In this document: piece by piece, positions 7,849 through 16,950 of the stretch
Position numbering within the stretch: position 1 is the stretch's first letter
How the letters are laid out: every line of letters starts with the position of its first letter
Notes under the pieces: model-generated
Seen by the model: the letters and a program-made list of their open reading frames with translations, nothing else
Database searches by the model: none
Told to the model about the DNA's origin: nothing
Assembly (NCBI GenBank): GCA_019456405.1
Contig: WJXM01000061.1
Coordinates: 1-39,362, forward strand
Source of the DNA: Ferrovum sp.
GTDB lineage: Bacteria > Pseudomonadota > Gammaproteobacteria > Burkholderiales > Ferrovaceae
Direction: 5' to 3'
Length of the DNA stretch: 39,362 bases
Translations under genes and position numbers: made by a program

Positions 7849-9096
7849 GTGTTTGATTCCAGAAAGTTGCTTGCCGATACGGACCCGGAATTATGGGAAG
7901 GCATCCAGAAAGAGTACCGTCGGCAGGAAGACCATATCGAATTGATTGCATCGGAAAACTATACCAGCCCGGCGGTCCTGCAGGCGCAAGGTTCCGTTCT
8001 GACCAACAAATACGCAGAGGGGTATCCCGGCAAGCGTTACTATGGCGGCTGCGAATTTGTCGATGTGGTCGAACAACTGGCCATCGATCGCGTGAAACAA
8101 CTCTTTGGGGCCGAATACGCCAATGTCCAACCCCATTCCGGCTCCCAGGCCAATGCCGCCGTGTACATGGCCATGCTCCAACCAGGCGACACGATTCTCG
8201 GCATGTCCCTGGCCCATGGCGGTCACCTGACCCATGGGGCCTCCGTCAATTTCAGCGGCAAACTCTACAAGTCAGTGAGTTATGGTCTTCATCCCGACAC
8301 GGAGCGAATCGACTACGATGAAGTGGAGCGTCTGGCTCAGGAACATAAACCCAAGATGATCGTGGCAGGCGCATCGGCCTATTCCATGGTCATCGATTGG
8401 GCTCGTTTTCGTGCCATTGCCGATACCGTGGGCGCCTATCTCATGGTCGACATGGCCCACTATGCCGGTCTCATCGCTGTGGGCGAATACCCCAGCCCTG
8501 TCGGTATTGCCCACTTCGTCACCTCCACCACCCACAAGACTTTGCGCGGTCCTCGCGGGGGAATCATCCTGTCCTCCGCCGAGTTCGAAAAACCCATCAA
8601 CTCGATGATTTTCCCGGGCATTCAAGGGGGACCCCTGATGCATGTCATCGCAGCCAAGGCCACCGCCTTCAATGAAGCGCTCAAACCCGAATTCAAATCC
8701 TACCAGAAGCGCGTCAAAGCCAATGCGCAAGCCATGGCGGAAACCTTCATCGAGCGTGGTTTGCGCATCGTTTCCGGAGGCACGGAAAGCCATCTCTTCC
8801 TGATGGACCTGCGTGCCCGTCAAATCACCGGCAAGGCCGCTGAAGCGCTGCTGGGACGGGCCAATATCACGGTCAACAAGAATGCGATTCCCAATGATCC
8901 GGAAAAACCCTTCGTCACCTCCGGGATCAGGATCGGCTCGCCAGCCCTGACCACCCGTGGTTTTGGTCACAATGAGGCACGCAAAGTGTCCCACCTGATC
9001 AGTGACCTGCTCGAAGCTCCAGAGGATGACAGCGTACTGCAACGCGTTCTCGCAGAAGTGGGAACACTCTGTCAGCGTCACCCCGTCTATCGCTAA
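7849..9096 (+). CDS. glyA: Serine hydroxymethyltransferase
   Basis: PLP enzyme that transfers the C1 unit of methylene-tetrahydrofolate to glycine to make serine, the entry step of the serine cycle. I start at the GTG at 7849 ([10 protein letters not shown], 415 residues), with GGAGGG 6 bases upstream. An in-frame TTG at 7801 would add 16 residues unlike the family. Seen: [35 protein letters not shown], the PLP strand [11 protein letters not shown] with Asp201 and His204, and [14 protein letters not shown] with the Schiff-base Lys230. It heads a plus-strand series glyA-sga-hprA-mtkA-mtkB-mcl, so it is probably the serine-cycle isozyme; a separate housekeeping copy elsewhere is possible. Confidence 0.97.
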   Translation: MFDSRKLLADTDPELWEGIQKEYRRQEDHIELIASENYTSPAVLQAQGSVLTNKYAEGYPGKRYYGGCEFVDVVEQLAIDRVKQLFGAEYANVQPHSGSQANAAVYMAMLQPGDTILGMSLAHGGHLTHGASVNFSGKLYKSVSYGLHPDTERIDYDEVERLAQEHKPKMIVAGASAYSMVIDWARFRAIADTVGAYLMVDMAHYAGLIAVGEYPSPVGIAHFVTSTTHKTLRGPRGGIILSSAEFEKPINSMIFPGIQGGPLMHVIAAKATAFNEALKPEFKSYQKRVKANAQAMAETFIERGLRIVSGGTESHLFLMDLRARQITGKAAEALLGRANITVNKNAIPNDPEKPFVTSGIRIGSPALTTRGFGHNEARKVSHLISDLLEAPEDDSVLQRVLAEVGTLCQRHPVYR

Positions 9097-9125
9097 CCGC
9101 TCAAGCATTCGTTTCAGGAGTCATC

Positions 9126-10322
9126 ATGGCAGGTCATAATTTTCTTTTCGTTCCGGGCCCTTCCAACGTTCCCAACCGCGTTCTGCGCGCCATGGCGGTC
9201 CCCATGGAGGATCATCGCTCGGTCAAATTTCCCGCTCTGACGCAGGAGATCCTGGCTGGCTTGAAAAAGGTCTTCAAGACGGAATCCGCCGCCCCCATCG
9301 TCTTCCCTTCCTCCGGGACGGGATGCTGGGAAGCGGCGCTGACCAACTGTCTGAATCCCGGAGACCGGATTCTGGCTTCCCGCTTCGGACAATTCAGTCA
9401 CCTCTGGTGTGACATGGGAAGACGCCTGGGCTTCGACATGAACATCATCGAAGTGGAATGGGGCGAAGGCGCTCCGGCCGAACGCTATCGAAGCGCATTG
9501 GAGGCCGATGCGCAGCATCAGATCAAGGCGGTACTGGTCTGTCAAAACGAAACCGCCACCGGCGTAACCAGCGATGTTGCAGCGATCCGCCGAGTGCTGG
9601 ACGATTTGGGTCACCCTGCCCTGCTCTTCGTGGATTCAGTCAGTGCGCTGGCCAGTATCGACTTTCGCATGGATGAATGGAAGGTCGATGTCTGCGTCGC
9701 CGGTTCCCAAAAAGGTCTGATGTTGCCGGCCGGCATGGGAATCACCTGCGTCAGCCAGAAAGCCTTGCAAGCCGCACAAAACAGCCGTCATCCCCGTTGT
9801 TACTTCGATTATTCCGACATGGTCAGGAGCAATGGCACCGGCTACTTCCCGTATACTCCCTCCATCCCCATGCTCCACGGTCTGCGCGAAGCCTTGGTCA
9901 TGCTGGAAGAAGAAGGGCTCGAAAACGTCTTTGCCCGTCATCATTATCTGGCCGAAGGGGTCCGGGCCGCCGTCACTCAAGGATGGAAATTATCCCTGTG
10001 TGCCAAGGCGCCCCAGTGGTACTCCGACTCGGTTTCAGCTATCGAGGTTCCTGCTGGATTCAATGCCGCCGAAGTCATCGAACGAGCCTTCCGCCGTTAT
10101 AATCTGGCACTTGGCACCGGACTTTCGAAAGTAGCCGGAAAAGTGTTCCGTATCGGACATCTGGGCGACCTCAACGAGGTGATGCTGATGGGTGCCATTG
10201 CGGGCGCCGAGATGGCCATGCTGGACTGTGGCATCCCTGTCACCCCCGGGAGCGGTGTGGGCGCCGCCAGCCAATTCTGGCGTACCCATGAGGCCCCGGT
10301 TGGCCTGGGAGCAGGGGCATGA
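9126..10322 (+). CDS. sga: Serine-glyoxylate aminotransferase
   Basis: Class V PLP aminotransferase that converts serine plus glyoxylate to hydroxypyruvate plus glycine, a key serine-cycle step. At 398 residues it has the family length. The opening FLFVPGPSNVPNRVLRAM is diagnostic of serine-glyoxylate and alanine-glyoxylate transaminases. PSSGTGCWEAALTN is the PLP phosphate region, LLFVDSVSALASIDF holds the cofactor-ring Asp, and VAGSQKGLMLPAGM holds the PLP lysine, Lys196. CAGGAG lies 5 bases before the ATG. It follows glyA by 29 bases, and its stop overlaps the hprA start as ATGA. The activity call rests strongly on gene order as well as motifs. Confidence 0.95.
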   Translation: MAGHNFLFVPGPSNVPNRVLRAMAVPMEDHRSVKFPALTQEILAGLKKVFKTESAAPIVFPSSGTGCWEAALTNCLNPGDRILASRFGQFSHLWCDMGRRLGFDMNIIEVEWGEGAPAERYRSALEADAQHQIKAVLVCQNETATGVTSDVAAIRRVLDDLGHPALLFVDSVSALASIDFRMDEWKVDVCVAGSQKGLMLPAGMGITCVSQKALQAAQNSRHPRCYFDYSDMVRSNGTGYFPYTPSIPMLHGLREALVMLEEEGLENVFARHHYLAEGVRAAVTQGWKLSLCAKAPQWYSDSVSAIEVPAGFNAAEVIERAFRRYNLALGTGLSKVAGKVFRIGHLGDLNEVMLMGAIAGAEMAMLDCGIPVTPGSGVGAASQFWRTHEAPVGLGAGA

Positions 10323-11269
10323 GCGGACGCGTGGTCTTTCTTGACCGCGCTTCTCTCAAGGCGCAGGTTCGTACTCCGGACTTTTCCGACAGTTACGTCG
10401 AGCATGAGCAGACGACCCTCGCGCAGGTGGTGGAACGTTTGCGCGGCGCTCAGGTGGCCATCACCAACAAGGTGCCCTTGCGCGCCGAAACCCTGCGCCA
10501 ATTACCCGATCTCAAAATGATCGCCGTGGCCGCCACGGGGTACGACGTGATCGACATTCCCGCCTGCCAGGCTCAAGGCATTCGCGTGGCCAACATCCGC
10601 AATTATGCCGTCCATACGGTGCCGGAGCATGCCTTTGCCCTGATTCTGGCCCTGCGCCGCAATCTGCTGGCCTACCGCCAGGACGTGGAAAACGGGGTCT
10701 GGCAAACTTCCTCTCAATTCTGTTTCTTTGATCATCCCATCGGTGACCTGTTTGGGGCTACCTTGGGCATCATCGGTGAAGGGGTTCTGGGTCAGGGAAC
10801 AGCGCGCATCGCGACAGGCTTTGGCATGAAGGTCCTGTTTGCCGATCATGAGGGCCCCAAGCATGAAGGAATCTCCTATACGCCCTTAGGGGAGATCCTC
10901 GAACAGGCAGATGTTCTCTCACTCCATTGTCCGCTCACAGCCAACACACGCAACCTCATCGGCGAAAAGGAACTGCGTCGCATGAAACCCACCGCCCTCC
11001 TCATCAATACCGCGCGCGGTGGTCTGGTGGATGAGGCCGCGTTGGTCCGCGCCCTGGAGGAAGGATGGATCGGAGGCGCGGGGTTTGATGTCCTGACCAC
11101 CGAACCGCCCACTCAGGGTCACCCTCTCCTCGACGTGCGCCGTCCCAATTTCATTCTGACTCCCCACATCGCCTGGGCGTCCGATGGGGCCATGCAGTTC
11201 CTGGCAGACCAACTGATCGACAATATCGAAGCCTGGCAACGCGGTACGCCTCAAAATCTGGTGGTTTGA
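10319..11269 (+). CDS. hprA: NAD-dependent hydroxypyruvate reductase (2-hydroxyacid dehydrogenase)
   Basis: Reduces hydroxypyruvate to D-glycerate, which gck then phosphorylates. A 316-residue D-isomer-specific 2-hydroxyacid dehydrogenase. The nucleotide fold has GIIGEGVLG (GxGxxG at 153-158), and Asp176 at the end of the next strand favours NADH over NADPH. The catalytic Arg233 (NTARGGLVDE), Glu262 (VLTTEPP) and His283 (LTPHIAWAS) are all present. GYDVIDIPAC and NYAVHTVPEHAFALIL are typical substrate-side segments. Its ATG overlaps the sga stop by 4 bases, implying translational coupling. Glyoxylate reductase activity is a possible side function. Confidence 0.95.
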   Translation: MSGRVVFLDRASLKAQVRTPDFSDSYVEHEQTTLAQVVERLRGAQVAITNKVPLRAETLRQLPDLKMIAVAATGYDVIDIPACQAQGIRVANIRNYAVHTVPEHAFALILALRRNLLAYRQDVENGVWQTSSQFCFFDHPIGDLFGATLGIIGEGVLGQGTARIATGFGMKVLFADHEGPKHEGISYTPLGEILEQADVLSLHCPLTANTRNLIGEKELRRMKPTALLINTARGGLVDEAALVRALEEGWIGGAGFDVLTTEPPTQGHPLLDVRRPNFILTPHIAWASDGAMQFLADQLIDNIEAWQRGTPQNLVV

Positions 11270-11298
11270 GACCTGTCACGGTGGGGGGTATCCGGAGC

Positions 11299-11338
11299 CT
11301 CTCCTGCCCGCGACCGGGAAGGGCGAGAGTCGTATTTT
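11299..11338 (+). terminator. Weak hairpin between hprA and mtkA
   Basis: In the 114-base hprA-mtkA gap an imperfect stem can form: CTCT with AGAG outside, CC with GG, and CCCG with CGGG around a CGAC loop, spanning 11299-11329. CGTATTTTT follows at 11331-11339. The T-tract is offset by a few bases, so it may act as a partial terminator or RNA-stability element separating glyA-sga-hprA from mtkA-mtkB-mcl. Confidence 0.4.
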
Positions 11339-11383
11339 TGACCATCTCCTGTTATCATCGCGAAATTATTGACAGGAGGTGAC

Positions 11384-12553
11384 ATGGATATTCATGAGTA
11401 TCAGGCCAAAGAATTGCTGGCGCAACGTGGAGTTCCCGTCCCGCGCGGCAAAGTGGTCTATACCCCGGCTGAGGCCGCCCAGGCCGCGATTGAACTGGGG
11501 GGCGAACTGTGGGCCGTCAAAGCCCAAATTCACGCCGGTGGACGCGGCAAAGCGGGGGGGGTGCGCCTGTGCAAGACTCCTCATGAAGTCTCCAAAGTCG
11601 CCGAAGCCCTCCTCGGCACCACTCTCGTCACTCACCAGACCGGGCCCGAAGGCAAGATCGTGGAACGTCTGTACATTGAAGCAGCCGAACCTTTCGAGCG
11701 GGAAATCTATCTGGGGTTCGTCCTGGACCGCAAGACACAACGCATCCGGATCATCGCCTCTGCCCAGGGGGGAATGGAGATCGAGGACATCGTCAAGACC
11801 CATCCCGAAGCCGTACTTCAGATCGAGGTCGAGCCCGCCATCGGCCTGCTGGCCTTTCAGGCACGGGAACTGGCCTTTGGTCTGGGCGGATTGACCCTAA
11901 AGCAGGTCCAGAAATTTGTTACCCTTACCCTGGGGTGTTACCGCACCTTCCGCGATCTGGATGCATCCATGACGGAAATCAATCCTCTGGTGGTGACCCG
12001 GGAAGGACAATTGATCGCTTTGGATAGCAAGATGTCCTTCGATGACAACGCCCTCTTCCGTCATCCCGAACTGCACGAAATGCATGACCCCGCCCAGGAA
12101 GACCCGCGCGAGGCACAGGCACACCTGCATGGGCTGAACTATGTAGGCCTGGCCGGCGATATCGGCTGCATCATCAATGGAGCCGGGCTGGCCATGGCCA
12201 CCATGGACATGATCAAATACGCCGGTGGCGAACCCGCCAATTTTCTGGATGTCGGTGGCGGAGCATCTCCCGAACGCGTCGCCGAAGCCTTCCGGCTGGT
12301 TCTGTCAGACCCTAACGTCAAGGCCATCCTGGTCAACATCTTTGCGGGCATCAACCGCTGTGATTGGGTTGCCCAAGGCGTCGTCCAAGCCGCCCGCGAG
12401 TTGAAGGTGCCGCTCGTCGTCCGACTGGCAGGAACCAACGTGGAAGCCGGGCAAAAGATCATCCAGGAAAGCGGTCTGCCCATCATCAGCGCCGATACCC
12501 TGGCAGAAGCTGCCGAGCGCGCCGTAGCCGCAGCCCATGGCAAAACCGCGTAA
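11384..12553 (+). CDS. mtkA: Malate thiokinase (malate-CoA ligase) beta subunit
   Basis: With MtkB forms the ATP-dependent ligase that converts malate and CoA to malyl-CoA. SucC-like, 389 residues. Start [16 protein letters not shown] is preceded by AGGAGGTGA (11374-11382), a near-perfect Shine-Dalgarno; the further upstream in-frame start adds only six unlike residues. Seen: the ATP-grasp region [25 protein letters not shown] (metal and ATP contact), and the CoA-ligase domain with [11 protein letters not shown] and [15 protein letters not shown]. Sequence alone resembles succinyl-CoA synthetase beta. The choice of malate thiokinase follows from the adjacent malyl-CoA lyase and serine-cycle genes. 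It lies 24 bases before mtkB. Confidence 0.93.
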   Translation: MDIHEYQAKELLAQRGVPVPRGKVVYTPAEAAQAAIELGGELWAVKAQIHAGGRGKAGGVRLCKTPHEVSKVAEALLGTTLVTHQTGPEGKIVERLYIEAAEPFEREIYLGFVLDRKTQRIRIIASAQGGMEIEDIVKTHPEAVLQIEVEPAIGLLAFQARELAFGLGGLTLKQVQKFVTLTLGCYRTFRDLDASMTEINPLVVTREGQLIALDSKMSFDDNALFRHPELHEMHDPAQEDPREAQAHLHGLNYVGLAGDIGCIINGAGLAMATMDMIKYAGGEPANFLDVGGGASPERVAEAFRLVLSDPNVKAILVNIFAGINRCDWVAQGVVQAARELKVPLVVRLAGTNVEAGQKIIQESGLPIISADTLAEAAERAVAAAHGKTA

Positions 12554-12577
12554 CGCGCATTCAGGAGACACCGATTC

Positions 12578-13465
12578 ATGAGCATTCTTATTGATGAAAA
12601 CACCAAGGTCATCGTTCAGGGATTCACGGGCGACAAGGCCACTTTTCATGCCACCGAAATGATTCAGTACGGAACGAATGTGGTAGGAGGCGTCACCCCG
12701 GGCAAGGGGGGAATGAAACACCTCGAGCGCCCCGTCTTTGACACCGTGCGACAAGCCGTAGAATCCACCGGGGCTGAAGCCAGTCTCGCTTTCGTCCCTC
12801 CGCCCTTTGCCGCCGATGCCCTGATGGAAGCCGCCGAAGCGGGACTGAAGTTGGTCTGCATCATCACCGATGGCATCCCCACGCAGGACATGATGCGCGT
12901 CAAACGCTACCTGCTGCGCTATCCCAAGGAAACCCGAACCCTGATCGTGGGCCCCAACTGTGCCGGCATCATCAGTGCCGGACGAGCCATGCTGGGGATC
13001 ATGCCGGGACATATCTACAAACGTGGCCATGTGGGCATCGTCTCCCGTTCCGGCACGCTGGGCTATGAAGCCGCTGCCCAAATGACCGCCTTGGGCATCG
13101 GTGTCTCCACCAGCGTCGGGATTGGTGGCGACCCCATCAATGGCAGTTCCTTTCTCGACCATATGGCGCTTTTCGAACGGGATCCAGACACCCATGCCGT
13201 CGTCATGATCGGCGAAATCGGTGGTCCCCAGGAAGCCGAAGCCGCCCAGTGGATCAAGGCGAACATGAGCAAACCCGTGATCGGTTATGTCGCCGGACTC
13301 ACCGCTCCCAAGGGCCGCCGTATGGGACATGCCGGTGCCATCATCTCCGCCGAGGGAGACACGGCCGGCGAGAAAGCCGAGATCATGAAATCCTATGGCC
13401 TGTTCGTTGCGCCCAGTGCATCCGAGTTGGGTAGCACCGTGGCTCAGGCCCTCGCCACCCTTTAA
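12578..13465 (+). CDS. mtkB: Malate thiokinase alpha subunit
   Basis: SucD-like CoA-binding and phosphohistidine subunit of malate thiokinase, 295 residues. The N-terminal CoA domain shows VIVQGFTGDKATFHATEM and GGVTPGKGG; the middle has IVGPNCAGIIS and VSRSGTLGYEAA. The active-site phosphohistidine is His251 in RRMGHAGAIIS. GIGGDPINGSSF is the succinate- or malate-side loop also found in SucD. CAGGAGAC lies before the ATG. It sits 24 bases after mtkA and 18 bases before mcl, in one transcription unit. A role as ordinary succinyl-CoA synthetase is possible but unlikely with mcl next door. Confidence 0.94.
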   Translation: MSILIDENTKVIVQGFTGDKATFHATEMIQYGTNVVGGVTPGKGGMKHLERPVFDTVRQAVESTGAEASLAFVPPPFAADALMEAAEAGLKLVCIITDGIPTQDMMRVKRYLLRYPKETRTLIVGPNCAGIISAGRAMLGIMPGHIYKRGHVGIVSRSGTLGYEAAAQMTALGIGVSTSVGIGGDPINGSSFLDHMALFERDPDTHAVVMIGEIGGPQEAEAAQWIKANMSKPVIGYVAGLTAPKGRRMGHAGAIISAEGDTAGEKAEIMKSYGLFVAPSASELGSTVAQALATL

Positions 13466-13483
13466 AAACTGGAGTTCCCATTC

Positions 13484-14461
13484 ATGAGTTTTACCCAGAT
13501 TACCCCCGCCACCGCCCGTCTGCATCGTTCCGAACTGGCCGTGCCGGGATCCAACGTCAGTCTTTTTGAAAAAGCCGCCCGCTCCAAAGCCGACATCGTT
13601 TTTCTGGACCTGGAAGATGCGGTTGCGCCGGATGACAAGGCCACGGCACGCAAGAACATTATCCAGGCCCTGAACGACATCGATTGGGGCCATAAGACCC
13701 TGATGATTCGCATGAACGGGTTGGATACGCATTACGCCTACCGCGATGTGGTGGATGTGGTGGAGGCCTGTCCCCGTCTGGACATGATTCTGGTTCCCAA
13801 GGTTGGGGTTCCTCAAGATCTGTATGCCATGGACATGCTCGTCACCCAAATCGAGAATGCCATGGGACGGACCAAACGTATCGGCTTTGAAGCCCTCATC
13901 GAAACTGCCCTGGGTCTCGCCAATGTAGAAGCCATCGCCCAGGCCAGTCCGCGTTTGGAGGCCATGAGTTTCGGTGTCGCCGACTATGCCGCCTCGACTC
14001 GTGCCCGGACCACCATCATTGGCGGCGTGCACAAGGACTCCGGGGTACTCACGGACAAGGATGAAAACGGTCATCGGGACTATTTCTGGACAGACCCCTG
14101 GCACGCGGCACAAACCCGCATGCTGGTAGCCTGTCGGGCCTATGGTCTGCGCCCCGTCGACGGCCCTTTTGGCGACTTCAGCGATCCCGAGGGGTTCATC
14201 GCTGCCGCCAATCGGGTGGCCGTGTTGGGCTACGAAGGAAAGTGGGCCATTCATCCTTCCCAGATCGATCTGTGCAATCAGGTCTTCACGCCCAGTGAGG
14301 CCGAAGTCCTCAAAGCCAAACGCATTGTGGAGGCCATGGAACAGGCCGCGCGCGAAGGGCGCGGTGCCGTCTCGCTGGATGGACGCCTGATCGACATCGC
14401 CAGCATCCGGATGGCCGAAAGCCTGCTCAGCAAGGCACGGGCCATGGGTCTGGACGCCTGA
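13484..14461 (+). CDS. mcl: L-malyl-CoA lyase (CitE family)
   Basis: Cleaves malyl-CoA to acetyl-CoA and glyoxylate, closing the serine cycle by feeding glyoxylate back to Sga. A 325-residue TIM-barrel HpcH/HpaI-CitE family protein. Seen: HRSELAVPGSN (CoA contact Arg), DIVFLDLEDAVAPDDK, LMIRMNGLDT with the conserved Arg, ILVPKVG, the metal-binding Glu in FEALIETALGLANVEAI, and FGVADYAAS with the second metal ligand. KWAIHPSQ near the C-terminus is typical of the family. It follows mtkB directly and precedes coaBC by 12 bases. Citryl-CoA lyase is excluded mainly by context. Confidence 0.95.
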   Translation: MSFTQITPATARLHRSELAVPGSNVSLFEKAARSKADIVFLDLEDAVAPDDKATARKNIIQALNDIDWGHKTLMIRMNGLDTHYAYRDVVDVVEACPRLDMILVPKVGVPQDLYAMDMLVTQIENAMGRTKRIGFEALIETALGLANVEAIAQASPRLEAMSFGVADYAASTRARTTIIGGVHKDSGVLTDKDENGHRDYFWTDPWHAAQTRMLVACRAYGLRPVDGPFGDFSDPEGFIAAANRVAVLGYEGKWAIHPSQIDLCNQVFTPSEAEVLKAKRIVEAMEQAAREGRGAVSLDGRLIDIASIRMAESLLSKARAMGLDA

Positions 14462-14473
14462 GGGAGATTCCGG

Positions 14474-15709
14474 ATGGCCGATTCGGCCCTTCCCTTCACC
14501 CCACCCCACCCCCTCCAGCGCTGGATTCTGGGGGTCACGGGGGGGGTGGCCGCTTACAAGGCGGCCGAACTCACCCGTTTGATGGTCAAGGCAGGCCTCG
14601 AGGTTCAAGTCGTCATGACCGAGGCGGCCACACGTTTCATCACTCCCCTCACTTTTCAGGCGCTTTCCACTCGCCCAGTGGCGATGCACCTGTGGGAACC
14701 CCAGCGTGAGGGAGGCATGGATCACATCGATCTGGTCCGTCGTGCCGATGCCATCCTGATAGCCCCCGCCAGTGCAAACTGTTTGGCCCACATCGCTGCA
14801 GGGTTGGCAGATGACCTGCTCACCACCCTCGTCGCCGCTCGTACCATCCCTCTCTTCGTTGCCCCAGCCATGAATCAGGCCATGTGGCAAAATCCCGCGA
14901 ATCAGCGCAACGTAACGCTGTTACAGGAAGATGGAGTCGTATTTCTGGGTCCCGCTACAGGATCTCAGGCCTGCGGCGAATCGGGCCTGGGACGTTTTCT
15001 GGAACCCAATGAGATCATGACGCATCTGTCCCCCCATCTCAGTTGCCATCCTCTGCCCTGTTTGCAGGGGAAAAAGGTCTTGTTGACCGCCGGCCCCACC
15101 GTGGAAGCCATCGACCCCGTCCGCATCCTGTCCAATATCAGTTCCGGAAAGATGGGGTACGCCCTGGCAAAAGTTGCCCTCGCCAGTGGGGCCGAGGTCG
15201 TCCTGGTCAGCGGCCCAACAGCCCTGGCAGCCCCCGCCGGTTGTCGACTCATTCCTGTGCGCAGCGCTGCGCAGATGCGTGATGCCGTTCTATCCGAGGT
15301 TCCGCATACGGATCTGTTCTTTGCCGTCGCCGCCGTGGCGGACTATACCCCGGCCTCTCCCAGCGGGCATAAGATCAAAAAAAGTGGGGATCCCCTGACC
15401 TTGACTCTGGTCCCCACCCCCGACATCCTCGCCACCGTGGCTTCCTTGCCGAATCCTCCATTTTGTGTGGGGTTTGCAGCCGAAAGTCAGAATCTCGAAG
15501 AGTACGCAAAACATAAGCGTCTGGCCAAAAAGATCCCCCTGATCGTGGGTAATTTGGCCCAACGGGCGTTGGGACGGGAAGATAACGAAGTCATTCTGTT
15601 CGATGACCACGGGCGCCATCCTCTCCCGCCTGCCTCCAAAATTGAATTGGCCCGGCAGATCCTGAGTCATGCAGTAGCCCTGATGACTCATCGTGGAATT
15701 TCTTCCTGA
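14474..15709 (+). CDS. coaBC: Bifunctional phosphopantothenoylcysteine decarboxylase/synthetase
   Basis: Makes 4'-phosphopantetheine in CoA synthesis: the CoaB half ligates cysteine to phosphopantothenate and the CoaC half decarboxylates the product. 411 residues. CoaC domain, residues 19-185: [17 protein letters not shown], His84 in [17 protein letters not shown] and Cys167 in ACGESGLGR. CoaB domain, residues 195-405: [36 protein letters not shown] and KIKK. It starts only 12 bases after mcl with GGGAGA ahead of the ATG, so it probably shares the serine-cycle transcript. coaBC-dut is a common housekeeping pair, so the serine genes may have been inserted beside it. Confidence 0.96.
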   Translation: MADSALPFTPPHPLQRWILGVTGGVAAYKAAELTRLMVKAGLEVQVVMTEAATRFITPLTFQALSTRPVAMHLWEPQREGGMDHIDLVRRADAILIAPASANCLAHIAAGLADDLLTTLVAARTIPLFVAPAMNQAMWQNPANQRNVTLLQEDGVVFLGPATGSQACGESGLGRFLEPNEIMTHLSPHLSCHPLPCLQGKKVLLTAGPTVEAIDPVRILSNISSGKMGYALAKVALASGAEVVLVSGPTALAAPAGCRLIPVRSAAQMRDAVLSEVPHTDLFFAVAAVADYTPASPSGHKIKKSGDPLTLTLVPTPDILATVASLPNPPFCVGFAAESQNLEEYAKHKRLAKKIPLIVGNLAQRALGREDNEVILFDDHGRHPLPPASKIELARQILSHAVALMTHRGISS

Positions 15710-15725
15710 TTTTATTGAGGCCATC

Positions 15726-16175
15726 ATGATCCCCCTGCAGGTAAAAATTCTTGACCCACGTCTGCGCGACAACCTTCCCACCTATGGAACGGCAGGTTCG
15801 GCAGGTCTCGACCTACGTGCCTGCCTGGAGGAACCCTTGTTCCTCTACCCGGGGCAAACCGAATTGATTCCTGCCGGTCTGGCCATCCATATTGGTGATC
15901 CGAACTTCGCGGCCATGATCTTGCCTCGCTCTGGATTGGGTCATAAACATGGCATCGTTCTGGGCAATCTGGTCGGGCTGATCGACTCCGATTACCAGGG
16001 ACAGGTGTTGGTCTCTCTCTGGAATCGTGGACATGAAGTCTTCGAAATCAAACCCATGGAACGCATGGCCCAACTGATCGTCGTTCCGGTGGTTCAGGCA
16101 CGCCTCGAAGTGGTCGAGTATTTTTCCCTGAGTGACCGGGGTGAAGGGGGGTTTGGCAGTACCGGGAAGCATTGA
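15726..16175 (+). CDS. dut: Deoxyuridine 5'-triphosphate nucleotidohydrolase
   Basis: Hydrolyses dUTP to dUMP and pyrophosphate, keeping uracil out of DNA and supplying dUMP for dTMP synthesis. 149 residues, trimeric family length. The five dUTPase motifs are visible in order: [36 protein letters not shown] with the catalytic Asp, [11 protein letters not shown] and [12 protein letters not shown] start at [13 protein letters not shown] (ATG 15726, TTGAGG upstream) because the longer reading overlaps coaBC with unlike residues. It follows coaBC by 16 bases. Confidence 0.97.
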   Translation: MIPLQVKILDPRLRDNLPTYGTAGSAGLDLRACLEEPLFLYPGQTELIPAGLAIHIGDPNFAAMILPRSGLGHKHGIVLGNLVGLIDSDYQGQVLVSLWNRGHEVFEIKPMERMAQLIVVPVVQARLEVVEYFSLSDRGEGGFGSTGKH

Positions 16176-16176
16176 G

Positions 16177-16542
16177 ATGCTCCAGGGGATCCTGCTCTTT
16201 GCCCACGGAGCCCGCGACCCGCTCTGGGCCAGGCCATTCCTCGACATTCTGGATAAAGTCCGTTCCTTTCGTCCGACCCATGAGGTCGACCTGTGTTTTC
16301 TCGAGTTGATGCATCCTTCCCTGGACCAGGCGGTCCAAGAACATACCCGTCGAGGAGTCACCGATCTGACCATCGTCCCCCTGTTCATGGCGCAGGGGGG
16401 GCACTTGCGGCATGACCTTCCCGTCCTGATCGACGCCTTGCATCGCCAGCACCCCGAACTCAAGATTCGGATCACCACCGCATTGGGAGATTCTCCCGAG
16501 TTGCTCGATGCCATCGCTCAGTGGGTCATCACCCAAGTCTGA
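16177..16542 (+). CDS. cbiX: Short CbiX-type sirohydrochlorin chelatase
   Basis: A 121-residue single-domain class II chelatase of the CbiX/SirB type, which inserts Co2+ or Fe2+ (or Ni2+) into sirohydrochlorin. The metal-binding His is in LLFAHGARDPLWARPF at the N-terminus, and the family motif IVPLFMAQGGHLRHDLP carries the second His. LCFLELMHPSLDQAV is also typical. The chosen ATG is one base after the dut stop; GTG codons inside dut are possible earlier starts but would lengthen it beyond the family. Whether the product is siroheme or a corrinoid is not decidable here. Confidence 0.88.
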   Translation: MLQGILLFAHGARDPLWARPFLDILDKVRSFRPTHEVDLCFLELMHPSLDQAVQEHTRRGVTDLTIVPLFMAQGGHLRHDLPVLIDALHRQHPELKIRITTALGDSPELLDAIAQWVITQV

Positions 16543-16581
16543 CCCTGAAGCATCACGGACTGGGCCAGGGCCAGGGGACTT

Positions 16582-16950
16582 TCACTGCCTCGGGAGGAAT
16601 TCGGCTATCGTGCCGGCAAAGGAATTCACATCGATAGGTTTGTCGATATAGCCGTCAAATCCGCTGGCCAGAAGCAGTTCGCGCTCCCCCTTCATGGCAC
16701 TGGCCGTCAGTACGATGATGGGAATGTGCCGCGTCAGTTCATTGGCCTTGATATGCTCCATCGCATGTTTGCCATCCATCACCGGCATGCGCAGGTCCAT
16801 GAGAATCAAATCCAGCGGTTCCGATTCCACGATCTCGATTGCGTTCCTGCCGTCCGAAGCGCTCAGAGTCTCGTGTCCGGCCAGTTCAAGCGTGATGCAG
16901 ACCAACTGCAGGTTCATCGCGTTGTCATCGACCACCAGGATTCTGCTCAT
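16582..16950 (-). CDS. Single-domain response regulator (CheY/DivK-like)
   Basis: A 122-residue stand-alone receiver domain. The acidic pocket is in ILVVDDNAMNLQLV, the phosphoacceptor Asp in DLILMDLRMPVMDG, the switch Thr in IIVLTASAMKGE and the conserved Lys in GYIDKPIDVNSF, so it should be phosphorylatable. It lacks an output domain. The ATG overlaps the stop codon of the large hybrid kinase by 4 bases (ATGA), so it is almost certainly translated with it and is a likely phosphorelay partner. It ends 39 bases from the convergent cbiX gene. Confidence 0.93.
   Translation of the reverse strand: MSRILVVDDNAMNLQLVCITLELAGHETLSASDGRNAIEIVESEPLDLILMDLRMPVMDGKHAMEHIKANELTRHIPIIVLTASAMKGERELLLASGFDGYIDKPIDVNSFAGTIAEFLPRQ

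Noticed and set aside
12305-14890. Very long open reading (861 codons) on the minus strand
   Set aside because: It lies antisense to mtkA, mtkB, mcl and coaBC, all with clear family motifs. Its translation is Gly/His/Asp-rich with no recognisable domain, as expected for an antisense shadow of GC-rich genes.
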